Positions 44,938-54,521 of a stretch of 64,000 nucleotides of DNA are shown in pieces. Position 1 is the stretch's first letter; each line of letters starts with the position of its first letter. This DNA is from Bacteroidota bacterium (GTDB lineage Bacteria; Bacteroidota; Bacteroidia; AKYH767-A; OLB10). The notes under the pieces were generated by a model. That model worked only from the letters and a program-made list of their open reading frames with translations. It did not search any database and was not told the DNA's origin. The position numbers were made by a program, and so were the translations under genes. The DNA lies in the NCBI GenBank assembly GCA_016717725.1, contig JADKFA010000004.1, positions 124,001 through 188,000 of the forward strand, read 5' to 3'.

Positions 44938-45118
44938 TTTCTATGGTTAAATCCAAATTTTATCTGATTATTGTAATTATTTAATTCCCTCTCCTTCCTT
45001 GTCCTCGCCTTCAGGAGAGGATGGAGAGGTCGCGAAGCCTCGCGAAGGGAGAGGCTTGAACAATATGCTTGCAATAACTTATTCGCATACGAGTAATGCT
45101 TCTTTCTTCGCCAACTTC
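44938..45118. repeat. Dispersed intergenic repeat, copy B
   Basis: It is closely similar to 35064-35235, including TTAATTCCCTCTCCTTCC and GGGAGAGGCTTGAACAAT. It carries an extra GCCTCGCGAAG-type duplication in the middle. It lies between glnS and gltX. Confidence 0.85.
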
Positions 45119-45170
45119 TCTACGCTAATTTTTCTCGCAACCCTCGGCAAGCTCAGGTTAAAAAGGCGCG

Positions 45171-45500
45171 GAGATTTCTATGGTTAATTCCTAATTATAA
45201 TCAATCAATAAATATTATTCTATATTCCCCCTCGCCACTGGAGAGGGGGCAAGGGGGAGAGGCTAATGTCATTAAGTTAAGCATCAAGATGCCGAAGGCA
45301 TCACATGTTTATAGAAAAAAAGACCACAAAAATTATACGACCCCGTCGGGGTCGAACAACAACAAACCTCATTTTCTCTATAAACATAGGACCCATTCTG
45401 GGTCATAATTCCTTAACTTAATGACATTGGGGGAGAGGCTTGAACTATAGGCTTTCTAAAATCTAATTGAATTCGAATACATCTTTTCTCTTACCCAATT
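45171..45500. repeat. Dispersed intergenic repeat, copy C, split by a MITE
   Basis: It begins GAGATTTCTATGGTTAATTC as in copy A, reaches GGGGGAGAGGCT at 45253-45264, and resumes at 45429 with the same GGGGGAGAGGCT followed by TGAACTATAGGCTTTC. The interrupting DNA is the element at 45265-45428. Confidence 0.85.
45253..45440. mobile_element. MITE with 16-bp perfect terminal inverted repeats and 12-bp target duplication
   Basis: The 164-bp element (45265-45428) begins AATGTCATTAAGTTAA and ends TTAACTTAATGACATT, a perfect 16-bp inverted repeat. It is flanked by two perfect copies of GGGGGAGAGGCT (45253-45264 and 45429-45440), a target-site duplication. Inside are palindromes GATGCC-GAA-GGCATC and CGACCCC-GTC-GGGGTCG. 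Copies A and B of the host repeat each show only one GGGAGAGGCT, which supports insertion. No transposase is encoded. Confidence 0.88.
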
Positions 45501-45806
45501 TCTCTCAGCTAAATTGTCTCGCAAAGTTGTGTAAAAGAGAAATTGTTTCACAAAATTTGATTTTGCAATTATCAATTAAAATTCTTTTAATGGAACAATG
45601 AAAAATTCTCATATCTCTATAATATTCTTCATGCTCTTAGTTGTAAAAACAACTTTTCTTTGATGAGACTGAATAATGCGATGGAACCCATCTAGGAATA
45701 AGAAAATGAAATAGAAGAAGATTACAGGCGAAATGAAGTATCCCTCATCTGATAATGGAGATTATGATAAGGAATATCGGACAACTTTTCTCTGCATGTA
45801 TTCGAT

Positions 45807-47333
45807 CTAATAAGCACTTTGAAACCGATTAATCCGCTCGAAAACCTCGTCTTTACCAAATAGGGCAACCATACCAAATAAATCAACCCCGCTACCTTGT
45901 CCACTCATAATCACACGAAATAATTGCAATACTTCACTTGGTTTAATTCCTTGATCAATGGCTAACTTTTCAAATGCCGCTTTTGTTAATTCAGCAGTAA
46001 ATTCGGGAACACCTGTAAGTACGTCTGGAAGATTTTGCATGAAAATTTTAGCTGCGTCATTCCATCGTTTAGAAATTACTTTATCATCATAGGATGTTGG
46101 CGCTTCAAATAGATATTTTCCCATTTCATAAAATTCATTTTCAAATTGCACTCTTTCCTTTAAAAGTTTTACGGCTCCCGTTGCATAAGGGATCGTTACT
46201 AGGGGATGATCTGCTCCTAAAATATTTTTCAATTCAGTATAGAAATGCTCTCCTAAGATAGCGCTGTCGGTATGTCGCAATCGTTGCTCATTGAACCATT
46301 TTGCTTTATCGGGATCAAAGCGGGCGCCTGCTTTATGAACGCGGTCGAAAGAAAATATTTTTATTAACTCATCCATTGTAAAAACCTCTTGCTCTGTTCC
46401 TGGATTCCATCCAAGCAAGGCTAACATATTAATAAACGAATCGGCATAATATCCTTTTTCACGATAGCCGCTCGATATTTCCCCTGTGATGGGATCTTTC
46501 CACTGTAAAGGAAACACAGGAAATCCCAAACGGTCGCCATCACGTTTACTTAATTTTCCATTTCCTTCTGGTTTAAGAAGTAAGGGAAGATGGGCATACT
46601 GCGGCATAGGAATTCCGAGCGATTGATAAATCAAAATATGAGCTGGTGCAGAAGGCAGCCACTCTTCCCCACGAATAGCATGTGTAATTTCCATCATGAT
46701 ATCATCAACAATATGAGCTAGATGATAGGTTGGCATTCCGTCGGCTTTAATTAAAACTTTATCATCCACCAATGCACTATCAAAAGATACTTCGCCTCTT
46801 ACCATATCCGTAAATATTAGTGTTTGTCCGGGCTGTACTTTGAGGCGAATGACATGCGATGTACCCTGATCTAAAAGATGTTTCGTTTCTTGTTCGGCTA
46901 AGCTTAACGAGTTTCTTAAATTCATTCGCGTCGACGCATCATATTGCCATCCGTGTACTCCGGCGGCTTCTGCATTTTTTCGAGCGATGTCTAAATCATC
47001 AGCGCTATCAAAAGCGTAATATGCATTGCCACTATTCAATAGTTGCTTCGCATAATCCATGTAAAATCCTTTGTGCTTTCTTTCACTTTGACGATACGGT
47101 TCGTGCTTACCCCCAAAACCCACACCTTCATCTGGAATAATGCCACACCAAGTCAATGCTTCAAGAATATATTCTTCTGCCCCTGGTACGTAACGATTCT
47201 GGTCGGTATCCTCAATACGCAAAACGAATTGACCGTTATGTTGCTTTGCAAATAAATAAGCATAAAGTGCAGTGCGTACTCCTCCCATGTGAAGGGGGCC
47301 TGTAGGTGATGGCGCGAAACGAGTTCTGATCAT
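45807..47333 (-). CDS. gltX: Glutamate-tRNA ligase
   Basis: The 508-residue protein is a class I synthetase. It has RFAPSPTGPLHMGGVRTALY (HIGH-type motif, about residues 5-24) and KLSKRDGDRLGFP (KMSKS-type). The C-terminal anticodon-binding domain is full length. It charges tRNA-Glu. A CAAAAATA reverse match to TAnnTTTG is found upstream at 47365-47372. Confidence 0.96.
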   Translation of the reverse strand: MIRTRFAPSPTGPLHMGGVRTALYAYLFAKQHNGQFVLRIEDTDQNRYVPGAEEYILEALTWCGIIPDEGVGFGGKHEPYRQSERKHKGFYMDYAKQLLNSGNAYYAFDSADDLDIARKNAEAAGVHGWQYDASTRMNLRNSLSLAEQETKHLLDQGTSHVIRLKVQPGQTLIFTDMVRGEVSFDSALVDDKVLIKADGMPTYHLAHIVDDIMMEITHAIRGEEWLPSAPAHILIYQSLGIPMPQYAHLPLLLKPEGNGKLSKRDGDRLGFPVFPLQWKDPITGEISSGYREKGYYADSFINMLALLGWNPGTEQEVFTMDELIKIFSFDRVHKAGARFDPDKAKWFNEQRLRHTDSAILGEHFYTELKNILGADHPLVTIPYATGAVKLLKERVQFENEFYEMGKYLFEAPTSYDDKVISKRWNDAAKIFMQNLPDVLTGVPEFTAELTKAAFEKLAIDQGIKPSEVLQLFRVIMSGQGSGVDLFGMVALFGKDEVFERINRFQSAY

Positions 47334-47364
47334 GATGATTGGTGTACCTATAACAATTAAAAGA

Positions 47365-47372
47365 CAAAAATA
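47365..47372 (-). promoter_or_regulatory. -7 promoter motif (TATTTTTG, minus strand) of gltX
   Basis: On the minus strand the octamer fits TAnnTTTG, 31 nt before the gltX start. A -33 element is not obvious. Confidence 0.5.
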
Positions 47373-47423
47373 TACATTCTAATTGAAATGAATGGCATTG
47401 CTTATCTCCTAATCCTTAAAATA

Positions 47424-48608
47424 CTACAATAAGTACTTATACAATTCCGCGATCGTTTCGTGGTATTCTTTTTCAGTTTGTATAAAGTCTGATTGCGCTT
47501 CGGTATAAAAGTTTATCTCCATAAGATATTGCATGGTTGTAATTTCGCCTAATGCAAGCGCTTTATTTAAAAGCGTGGTGTTATTAAGTGTGCCGAATAT
47601 TGTTTGATATTCCTGCAAGGTGATTTTAAGGTTCGTGTACCGCTCGAAAATGTGCTTGATGTGGAAATAATGTTCGTTAGTATGCGCAATAAGCTGCGAC
47701 TCGCTATAAAGTAGTTGCGATTTTTTTTGCTTTACCGTATTTTTATTCTCCCACAGCGGAACTGAAATTCCAGTGTGGAAGCCGCTGTATGTTTGCCCGA
47801 GGATGCCTTGATAGTGGTATCCGAGTTCCATTTTTGGAAGCCACAATGATTTACTTAATTCCAATTGCTTTTTTGAAATTAGTTTTTGCTGTTGCAACAT
47901 TTTTAAAAGTGGATCGGCATTTTCATAATCGCTTTCTAGCTGTGCAAAATCAGGAATGGATGTTGGAGAGAAATAAACTGTGTCAGTGAAAAGAATTTCA
48001 GTGCCCCCATTTAGTTCTGCAAGTTTGATATTGAGTTCGCTGATGGCACTCACATTTTCCTGAAATTTCTTTTTGATCTGAACGAGTTGCAATTTTGCTT
48101 TGTTCACATCTAGAATATTTCCATCTCCTGTGTCTAGTTTTGTTTGAAAGCTAGCTAACAACTTTTCGAAGTTCTGCTTTTGTTGGGTCAATTGCGCCTG
48201 CAATTTGTTGTGATATACTAATGCAATACAAACCTTTTTCGCTTCAAGCAAAATGTCCTGTCTATTTGAAATAATTTCATATTCAGATTTTGCGATTTGC
48301 GTTTTTGCAAGTTGAACTCTTTTGATGTACGCTGATGGAAAATCAAATTGTTGAGTTATTGCAAAGTCGTGTTGGTTGCCTGCATTGGCTGGTGAGCCTC
48401 TCAAGAAATCGTATTCTGCTGTTGGATTGCTTGGATTAAGACCCGTTTTGAATTCTAAATTTTGAGCATGGTAATATTGCGCAGTAGCCAAAATGGTTTT
48501 GTTGTTCTTGTTGATTTGAGCAAGAACATTTTCAATAGTGCTTTGTGCATTTGCAGAAGAACAAATAACTAACAGCAGAATTTTTATGATGATGGTATTA
48601 TGTCTCAT
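47424..48608 (-). CDS. TolC family outer membrane efflux protein
   Basis: The 394-residue protein has a signal peptide (IIIKILLLVICSSANAQ). It has long helical segments typical of TolC/CusC-type proteins (NKNNKTILATAQYYHAQNLEFKTG near residue 35, ISVPLWENKNTVKQKKSQLLYSE near 290). It forms the outer membrane channel of the efflux operon. It is encoded 1 nt after the RND gene. Confidence 0.88.
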   Translation of the reverse strand: MRHNTIIIKILLLVICSSANAQSTIENVLAQINKNNKTILATAQYYHAQNLEFKTGLNPSNPTAEYDFLRGSPANAGNQHDFAITQQFDFPSAYIKRVQLAKTQIAKSEYEIISNRQDILLEAKKVCIALVYHNKLQAQLTQQKQNFEKLLASFQTKLDTGDGNILDVNKAKLQLVQIKKKFQENVSAISELNIKLAELNGGTEILFTDTVYFSPTSIPDFAQLESDYENADPLLKMLQQQKLISKKQLELSKSLWLPKMELGYHYQGILGQTYSGFHTGISVPLWENKNTVKQKKSQLLYSESQLIAHTNEHYFHIKHIFERYTNLKITLQEYQTIFGTLNNTTLLNKALALGEITTMQYLMEINFYTEAQSDFIQTEKEYHETIAELYKYLL

Positions 48609-48609
48609 T

Positions 48610-51600
48610 TTAAATCTCTTTAGTGTTAACCTTTTCAGTTGACAAGTTTGATAAATAATAAACTACGGGCACAATGAAGATGTTGAGTAAAGTACTGGTG
48701 AATAATCCTCCTAAAATAACCTTTGCCATTGGACTTTGAATTTCGTTCCCTGGTAAATCGCCTGCAATAGCAAGTGGAACAAGTGCGAGACCTGCGGTAA
48801 GTGCTGTCATCAGAATAGGACTGAGACGATCCTTCGAACCAGTGATGATGGTGTCGTAAAGATTGTATCCTTCCTCACGCAAAGTTTTGTAGTGTGATAC
48901 CAAGAGAATTCCGTTTCGTGTGGCAACACCAAACAAGGTGATGAATCCAATAATACTCGGAATACTCATAATACCACTCGTGAACCAAATGCTGAAGACT
49001 CCACCAATTAACGCCAATGGAAGATTTAATAAAATGATGCTTGCAATTTTTACATTCTTAAATTCCTGATAGAGTAAAAGAAATATAACAAGTAAAGAAA
49101 GTAAAGAGGTAAGGATTAGGATTTTTGATGCTTCAGCCTCCGCTTGAAATTGTCCTCCGTATTCAATATGATATCCTTCGGGAAGTATTATTTTATCATC
49201 AATAATTTTACGAATTTCTTCCACCACACTTTTTTGGTCGCGCCCAGCAACATTGGCTGATACTACGGTTTTACGTTGTACGTTTTCCCGATTAATAGTG
49301 TTGGGTCCGCTAGTACTTACAATTTCGGCAATATAATGAAGAGGAACTCTGCGGTGATGCGATTGGCTTTCTGATAGATTATTTTGCGAATCGGTGTCTG
49401 GAATTGCATCATTACTACTAACACCAACATCAATAAGCGTATTACGAATGTTTTCAAGCTTCCCTCGGTTTGCATCATCGAAGCGAAGAATTAAATCAAA
49501 GGTTTTATTTCCTTCGTAGATTTCAGAAACTTTTTCGCCTGCGAATGCTACATCAATAAATTCGTTAAACTCTCCAATTGTAATTCCATAATGATTGAGC
49601 ATATCGCGTTTCGCCTTTATCTGTATTTGGGGAATATCAATTTGTTGCTCCACGCTTAAATCTACCAACCCATCAATCGGTTGAATTTCATTTTTTATTT
49701 GATTGGATAGCTTATAGAGTTTACTTAAATCAGCACCAAATATTTTAATGGCAATGTTTGCACGGGTTCCAGAAAGCATATGATCAATGCGATGCCCGAT
49801 GGGTTGTCCGATAGTAATGTTTACTCCTGAAACACCCGAAAGCTTTTCGCGCACGTCGTTCATGAATTCTTCGCGAGGCCTTTTTTCAAGTTTAAAAGGA
49901 GCTTCCACTTCAGAAGAGTTTACACCTTGAGCATGTTCATCTAATTCTGCACGGCCTGTTCGACGTGTGGTGATTTTTATTTCAGGAATGGAGAGTAATG
50001 CTTTCTCAACTTGTGTTCCTAATTTATTACTTTCCTCTAATGAAATCCCAGGTAAACTAACAACACTAATCACTAATGATCCTTCGTTAAATTCAGGAAG
50101 AAAACTTCTTCCGAGTTGTGTCATTAGTAAAATAGATGCGATAAACAATACAGAGGAAGTAGCAATGATCGCGTTCTTTCTTTGCATTACTTTTTCCAGT
50201 AGAATAACATAAATTTTTTGAAGTCGTTCAACCAACCAGCTTTCTCTGTGTTGCTTTTGAAGCATTTTTTCGTCTGCTAAAAGATAACTTCCTAAAACTG
50301 GAGTTAGCGTTATGGAAACAATGAGGGATGCAAACAGAGAAACGATGAATGCAATACCGAGCGGAGCAAGTAATTTTCCTTCCATCCCCGACAAAAAGAA
50401 CAGTGGAACAAAAGCTACAATGATAATGAAGGTGGCATTGATGATTGAAGTTCTGATTTCCACCGAGGCATCAAAAATTACAGTGAGTTTATCCTTTCTC
50501 TCTTTAGGTGGTTTGTTGGCATTTTGTTTAAGTCTTTTAAAAACATTTTCTACATCAATAATGGCATCATCAACCAGTGCACCAATGGCAATTGCCATGC
50601 CCCCTAAACTCATAGTGTTGATGGTGTAGCCCAACCAATTTAATGCGAGCATGGCTGTAATTAATGAAATAGGAATTGCAAGCAATGAAATGACAGTTGC
50701 CCTCCAATTCATCAGAAATAAAAATAAAATAATAATGACAAAAAGACTTCCTTCTAAAAGTGTTTTTTGTATATTGCTTATGGAAGCATTGATAAAATCC
50801 GCTTGACGGAAAATATGAGTGTTGATGTGAATGTCGGGTGGTAAATTGCTTTGCATTTCGGCAACAGCATCATCAATTTTTTGTGTGAGTTCAAGCGTGT
50901 TGGTTGCAGGCTGCTTGGCTATAGATAGAACCACTGCTGGTTTCATATTGGAAGAAGCATCTCCAATTTTTGGTGCTGCTCCAATTTTTATTTCAGCAAC
51001 ATCTTCAATGCGAATTACTTTTCCGTTTGTCGATTTTATCACAGACTTTCCTAACTCATCTACATCATTTGTCCTTCCAATTCCTTTTACAATGTATTCA
51101 TTTCCGTATTCGTTTATAAATCCGCCCGAAGAATTACCGTTAGCCTGCTTGGTAGCGGTGAGTATTTCGTTAAGTGAAACATTATAGTAATTCATTTTTT
51201 GAGGTGAAGCCAAAATCTGATATTGCTTAAATTCGCCTCCCATAATAATTACTTGTGCAACACCGCCTGTTGCCAAAAGCCGAGGACGTATGGTCCAATC
51301 GGCAATGGTTCTCAGATTCATCAAAGATGTTGTGTCGGATGTAAGTGAAATGAACATTACTTCACCCATGATAGAACTTTGTGGAGCCATGGTTGGATTT
51401 CCAACACCAACTGGAAGCTTTTCTGCAACAGCACTAACTTTTTCGTTTACAATTTGTCGTGCTTTAAAAATATCCGTATTCCATTCAAACTCCACCCATA
51501 CAATTGATATTCCTGCTGATGATGAACTACGAACTCTGCGTACATTCGTTGCGCCATTCACCGAAGTTTCAATCGGAAAGGTTACGAGCTTTTCTACTTC

Positions 51601-51777
51601 TTCGGGAGCCATTCCATGCGCTTCTGTAAGTACTACCACCGTAGGTGCAGTGAGATCAGGAAATACATCCACTTCCATTTGTGAAGCAATGTATGATCCA
51701 AATACAATTAATAAAACGCTCGCAACAAGAATGAATAAGCGATTAACGAGTGAGAAGTTTATTATTTTATTTAGCAT
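48610..51777 (-). CDS. Heavy-metal efflux RND transporter permease (CusA/CzcA family)
   Basis: I set the start at 51777 (MLNKIINFSLVNRLFILVASVLLI), the usual start of CusA/CzcA proteins. An open frame continues to 52068 only because it crosses a Pro/Thr/His-coding tandem repeat. The 1055-residue protein has the full RND fold: DVFPDLTAPTVVVLTEA near the start, GALVDDAIIDVENV around residues 400-415, and GVATRNGILLVSHY near the end. It probably exports Cu, Ag, Zn, Co or similar ions. Confidence 0.92.
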   Translation of the reverse strand: MLNKIINFSLVNRLFILVASVLLIVFGSYIASQMEVDVFPDLTAPTVVVLTEAHGMAPEEVEKLVTFPIETSVNGATNVRRVRSSSSAGISIVWVEFEWNTDIFKARQIVNEKVSAVAEKLPVGVGNPTMAPQSSIMGEVMFISLTSDTTSLMNLRTIADWTIRPRLLATGGVAQVIIMGGEFKQYQILASPQKMNYYNVSLNEILTATKQANGNSSGGFINEYGNEYIVKGIGRTNDVDELGKSVIKSTNGKVIRIEDVAEIKIGAAPKIGDASSNMKPAVVLSIAKQPATNTLELTQKIDDAVAEMQSNLPPDIHINTHIFRQADFINASISNIQKTLLEGSLFVIIILFLFLMNWRATVISLLAIPISLITAMLALNWLGYTINTMSLGGMAIAIGALVDDAIIDVENVFKRLKQNANKPPKERKDKLTVIFDASVEIRTSIINATFIIIVAFVPLFFLSGMEGKLLAPLGIAFIVSLFASLIVSITLTPVLGSYLLADEKMLQKQHRESWLVERLQKIYVILLEKVMQRKNAIIATSSVLFIASILLMTQLGRSFLPEFNEGSLVISVVSLPGISLEESNKLGTQVEKALLSIPEIKITTRRTGRAELDEHAQGVNSSEVEAPFKLEKRPREEFMNDVREKLSGVSGVNITIGQPIGHRIDHMLSGTRANIAIKIFGADLSKLYKLSNQIKNEIQPIDGLVDLSVEQQIDIPQIQIKAKRDMLNHYGITIGEFNEFIDVAFAGEKVSEIYEGNKTFDLILRFDDANRGKLENIRNTLIDVGVSSNDAIPDTDSQNNLSESQSHHRRVPLHYIAEIVSTSGPNTINRENVQRKTVVSANVAGRDQKSVVEEIRKIIDDKIILPEGYHIEYGGQFQAEAEASKILILTSLLSLLVIFLLLYQEFKNVKIASIILLNLPLALIGGVFSIWFTSGIMSIPSIIGFITLFGVATRNGILLVSHYKTLREEGYNLYDTIITGSKDRLSPILMTALTAGLALVPLAIAGDLPGNEIQSPMAKVILGGLFTSTLLNIFIVPVVYYLSNLSTEKVNTKEI

Positions 51778-51785
51778 CGGTTTGA

Positions 51786-51988
51786 ATTGGTGAGTTGGTG
51801 GGTTGGTGGGTTGGTGGGTTGGTGGGTGGGTGGGTTGGTGGGTTGGTGGGTTGGTGGGTGGGTGGGTTGGTGGGTGGGTGAGTTGGTGGGTGGGTGAGTT
51901 GGTGGGTGGGGTGGGTGGGTGAGTTGGTGGGTGGGTGAGTTGGTGGGTTGGTGGGTTGGTGGATTGGTGGTTTTGTGGTTTTGTGGTT
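51786..51988. repeat. GGTGG-type tandem repeat (minisatellite)
   Basis: Short units around TTGGTGGG and TGGGTGGG are repeated for about 200 bp on the plus strand. The C-rich complement lies on the coding strand, between the adaptor and permease genes. A short reverse-orientation copy of the motif (CCAATCCACCAACTCACCAA) is at about 52211-52230. It is G-rich on the template strand, so quadruplex formation is possible. Confidence 0.9.
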
Positions 51989-52233
51989 TTGTGATCCTGA
52001 TTGCTAGCATGAGGAGTCATGAAGGTCGTACTGGTAGCTCTCGAAAGATGTTGAGAAGCTTCACCCAAAAGTTATCGCGAAGCGAAGAGCTTCTGGGGAG
52101 TATTTAAAATAATGGATTTCATCAGTACTTCTAAATTTTATCTTCATCCTGTTAGATTAGAACGTTGAATTTTAAGTTGCGTATTGCTCAATGATAATTC
52201 ACCAAATCGCCAATCCACCAACTCACCAATTTC

Positions 52234-53727
52234 TCAATGTTCGTGTCCATGTGCCGGAAGTGTACCTGTGGCTGTTGACAATTTAATTTGATATGCGCCT
52301 TTGGTTACAACCCGCTCTCCCTCTGCAACACCAGAAAGCAATTGAACATTGATGCCATCGCTAGCCCCCAATGTTATTTCGCGCTTTTGAAAACTTTCTC
52401 CTTCCGTTTGCACATACACAAAAAAGTTTCCTTGTTCTTCTAATAATGATGTAACAGGAATGACAAGCGCGCCAGGAATAGGAATTGATTTCAAATACAC
52501 TTCGGCAATAGAGCCTGGGATCAAATTTTGGATATTGTCAATTTCAAATGTTACAGGAATGAATGGTGAATGTGCTGTTGCGCTTCTTCCATATGAGATA
52601 ATTTTTCCGTTAAGTTGTGCGGTGCTGTATACCGTTTCGCCCTCTGTGGTTTTGAAGTTTGCAGATGTTATTGCAGAAAGATTATTGAAATACTTTTGCG
52701 AAACATTCGCTTGTAATATTAATTTCCTGTTTTTAGAAATAGTCGCTAATGGTGTTCCCGCTTCTACAAATTGACCTTCCGTAACAAAAATATTTTTTAC
52801 AAATCCACTGATGTTAGCCAAAACGGCTTGCCCTCTGGCCGAATAATTTTTAGCAATTGTATTAAAAGCGGTTTGTGCACTTTCAAAATCTAGTTTCGAT
52901 TGTTGGAAATCTTTTTGTGAAACGATTTTGTCTTTTAACAACTCCGTAGCGCGTTCGTAATCCATTTTTGCTTTTTCGTATTTCGCTTTTGCATCCTTGT
53001 ATTTAGCATCAATGTTTCCTTCGGCAATATCTGCACCTGTAACGGTAAAGAGATTTGTTCCCGCGTTCACTTCAGATCCAATAATTGTTTTGCTTCCCGA
53101 AAACAATACAATCCCGCTGGCTTTAGCAATTACCATCATTTCATCTCCCGGTGCAGAAAGTAGTTGTCCGTTCGTTTTAATGATGTTGCTAAATGGTTGC
53201 TTGGTAACTGGAGCATTTGCAAACTCCACTTTCCATGCTTGCTCTTTCAAGTAAGTTATGTCGCTGTTTGCACTTTCTGCGGACTGATCGGCAAGCATTG
53301 ATTTTTCATCTGCGAACACTTTTACATCTTCAATCACTATCTGATCCGTGAATGATTTGGTAACGAGGTCAAAAATTAATTTGCCTGTTCCTGCTATTTT
53401 AGGAGTAAGTGCAAGTCGGTAAATGCCGGGCACTGCGGGTGCTGTGGCCGATTGTCTTATCCCTTTTCCATTTACAACTAAACTTACCGTTACGGTACCT
53501 TCTGTTAGTGGTAAAAAGTTTTCGCCAAGCACTGTGAAATGAGCTGCAAATTTTGATGTGTTTCCCACTACAAGAGGTTTGAATTCCACAAAAATCTCCG
53601 ACTGATTGGAATACATCGTATAAGTTAACGGTTTAGGGCCGTGATCGTGCACCTGTTCTTCCTTTTTTGATGAGCAACTTGCTAGAACAATTACTGCAAC
53701 TATTGTTGTTAAAATAAATTTATTCAT
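52234..53727 (-). CDS. RND efflux periplasmic adaptor lipoprotein (CusB/HlyD type)
   Basis: I prefer the start at 53727 (MNKFILTTIVAVIVLASCSSKKEE), which gives a lipobox (LASC); an open frame extends to 53775. The protein has a membrane-fusion fold with a long coiled coil (KYKDAKAKYEKAKMDYERATELLKDKIVSQKDFQQ split into segments, about residues 220-260), a barrel-type region and a final EGERVVTKGAYQIKLS. His-rich ends (HDHG near residue 25, AHGHEH at the C terminus) suit metal binding. It links the RND pump to TolC. Confidence 0.88.
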   Translation of the reverse strand: MNKFILTTIVAVIVLASCSSKKEEQVHDHGPKPLTYTMYSNQSEIFVEFKPLVVGNTSKFAAHFTVLGENFLPLTEGTVTVSLVVNGKGIRQSATAPAVPGIYRLALTPKIAGTGKLIFDLVTKSFTDQIVIEDVKVFADEKSMLADQSAESANSDITYLKEQAWKVEFANAPVTKQPFSNIIKTNGQLLSAPGDEMMVIAKASGIVLFSGSKTIIGSEVNAGTNLFTVTGADIAEGNIDAKYKDAKAKYEKAKMDYERATELLKDKIVSQKDFQQSKLDFESAQTAFNTIAKNYSARGQAVLANISGFVKNIFVTEGQFVEAGTPLATISKNRKLILQANVSQKYFNNLSAITSANFKTTEGETVYSTAQLNGKIISYGRSATAHSPFIPVTFEIDNIQNLIPGSIAEVYLKSIPIPGALVIPVTSLLEEQGNFFVYVQTEGESFQKREITLGASDGINVQLLSGVAEGERVVTKGAYQIKLSTATGTLPAHGHEH

Positions 53728-53743
53728 TCGATTTGACCTTTGT

Positions 53744-53992
53744 TTAATGTTGGTGCGTATGTTCAGATCCGTCATGTGTATGGTGTAGGCTGTCTGCTTG
53801 ATTCAGTGTTGTATCTTGAGTTACATCAAATTCTTCTTGCTTAGCCGTGTCATTGTCATCATGGTTTTGATGTGTGCTGCCATCTTCATGAACATGTGTC
53901 TCATCCTGATGGCTATTTTCATTGTTTTGATTATTGGAACATGCTACGAGAAACACAGCAACAAATAAAATAAATACGAATTGCCTCTTCAT
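53744..53992 (-). CDS. Small histidine-rich lipoprotein
   Basis: The 82-residue protein has a lipoprotein signal (MKRQFVFILFVAVFLVACSN) and a tail with at least 13 His, including THVHEDGSTHQNHDD and HHTHDGSEHTHQH. It lies 16 nt before the adaptor start at 53727, clearly in the same operon. It could be an outer-membrane-anchored metal buffer that feeds the efflux pump. I know no named family. Confidence 0.82.
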   Translation of the reverse strand: MKRQFVFILFVAVFLVACSNNQNNENSHQDETHVHEDGSTHQNHDDNDTAKQEEFDVTQDTTLNQADSLHHTHDGSEHTHQH

Positions 53993-54096
53993 AATTTATG
54001 ATTTTTTGATTTGTACGAATGATATGGATTGGAATACTAAAACTCTCTTCGCATATAATTATGCAAAGAGTTGTCTCTTTCTAAAAAGAAAGGAGC

Positions 54097-54507
54097 TTAC
54101 ATAAAAGTAGTGGGAGGACCGCGAAAATCTAATGATGAATAATACTCTATTAATAGCGGAGGAGGACTCTCTTGATACCAATGTTTTGGATTTTCATCCA
54201 TTTGCATGAACGAAAAACGATCATTCATTTTAATAAGGGTGCAGCTAAATAAATTTATTGCTGCGCTTTTCATAGAAAAATAGGTTGAAGGTATGTAATT
54301 ACCAAAGTCGGGTGTATGAACAAAGTGCATGGTGTGTTCGTGTGCACCTGTTGAGCCATTGTGGTGATGGTGATCAGCGTGCTCAACGGCATGATGCTGT
54401 TCGGCTTCTACTAAGGTTTCGTGGTGATGATGAGGAATAACGTCGTGCGAGAGCATCATCAAATATGCTACCATCAAAGGCAAGAAAATAAAAATGCGAT
54501 TCCTCAT
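54097..54507 (-). CDS. Small histidine-rich exported protein
   Basis: I prefer the start at 54507 (MRNRIFIFLPLMVAYLMMLSHDV), which gives an export signal; an open frame begins at 54543. The 136-residue protein has a His-rich core (HHHHETLVEAEQHHAVEHADHHHHNGSTG...) in three clusters and a C-terminal part with YYSSLDFRGPP. It lies upstream of the lipoprotein in the same operon, so a metal-binding role is likely. The family is unknown to me. Confidence 0.78.
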   Translation of the reverse strand: MRNRIFIFLPLMVAYLMMLSHDVIPHHHHETLVEAEQHHAVEHADHHHHNGSTGAHEHTMHFVHTPDFGNYIPSTYFSMKSAAINLFSCTLIKMNDRFSFMQMDENPKHWYQESPPPLLIEYYSSLDFRGPPTTFM

Positions 54508-54513
54508 GTTGTA

Positions 54514-54521
54514 CAAATGTA
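54514..54521 (-). promoter_or_regulatory. -7 promoter motif (TACATTTG, minus strand) of the efflux operon
   Basis: On the minus strand it fits TAnnTTTG, 7 nt before the proposed start at 54507, so the transcript would be nearly leaderless. Confidence 0.45.

Noticed and set aside
51786..51988. CRISPR-like array
   Set aside because: The units are short tandem repeats without spacers and no cas genes are near.
51778..52068. Open frame extending the RND permease by ~97 residues (Pro/Thr/His repeat)
   Set aside because: It runs through a tandem repeat and has no family similarity. The usual CusA start (MLNKIINFSL) is at 51777.
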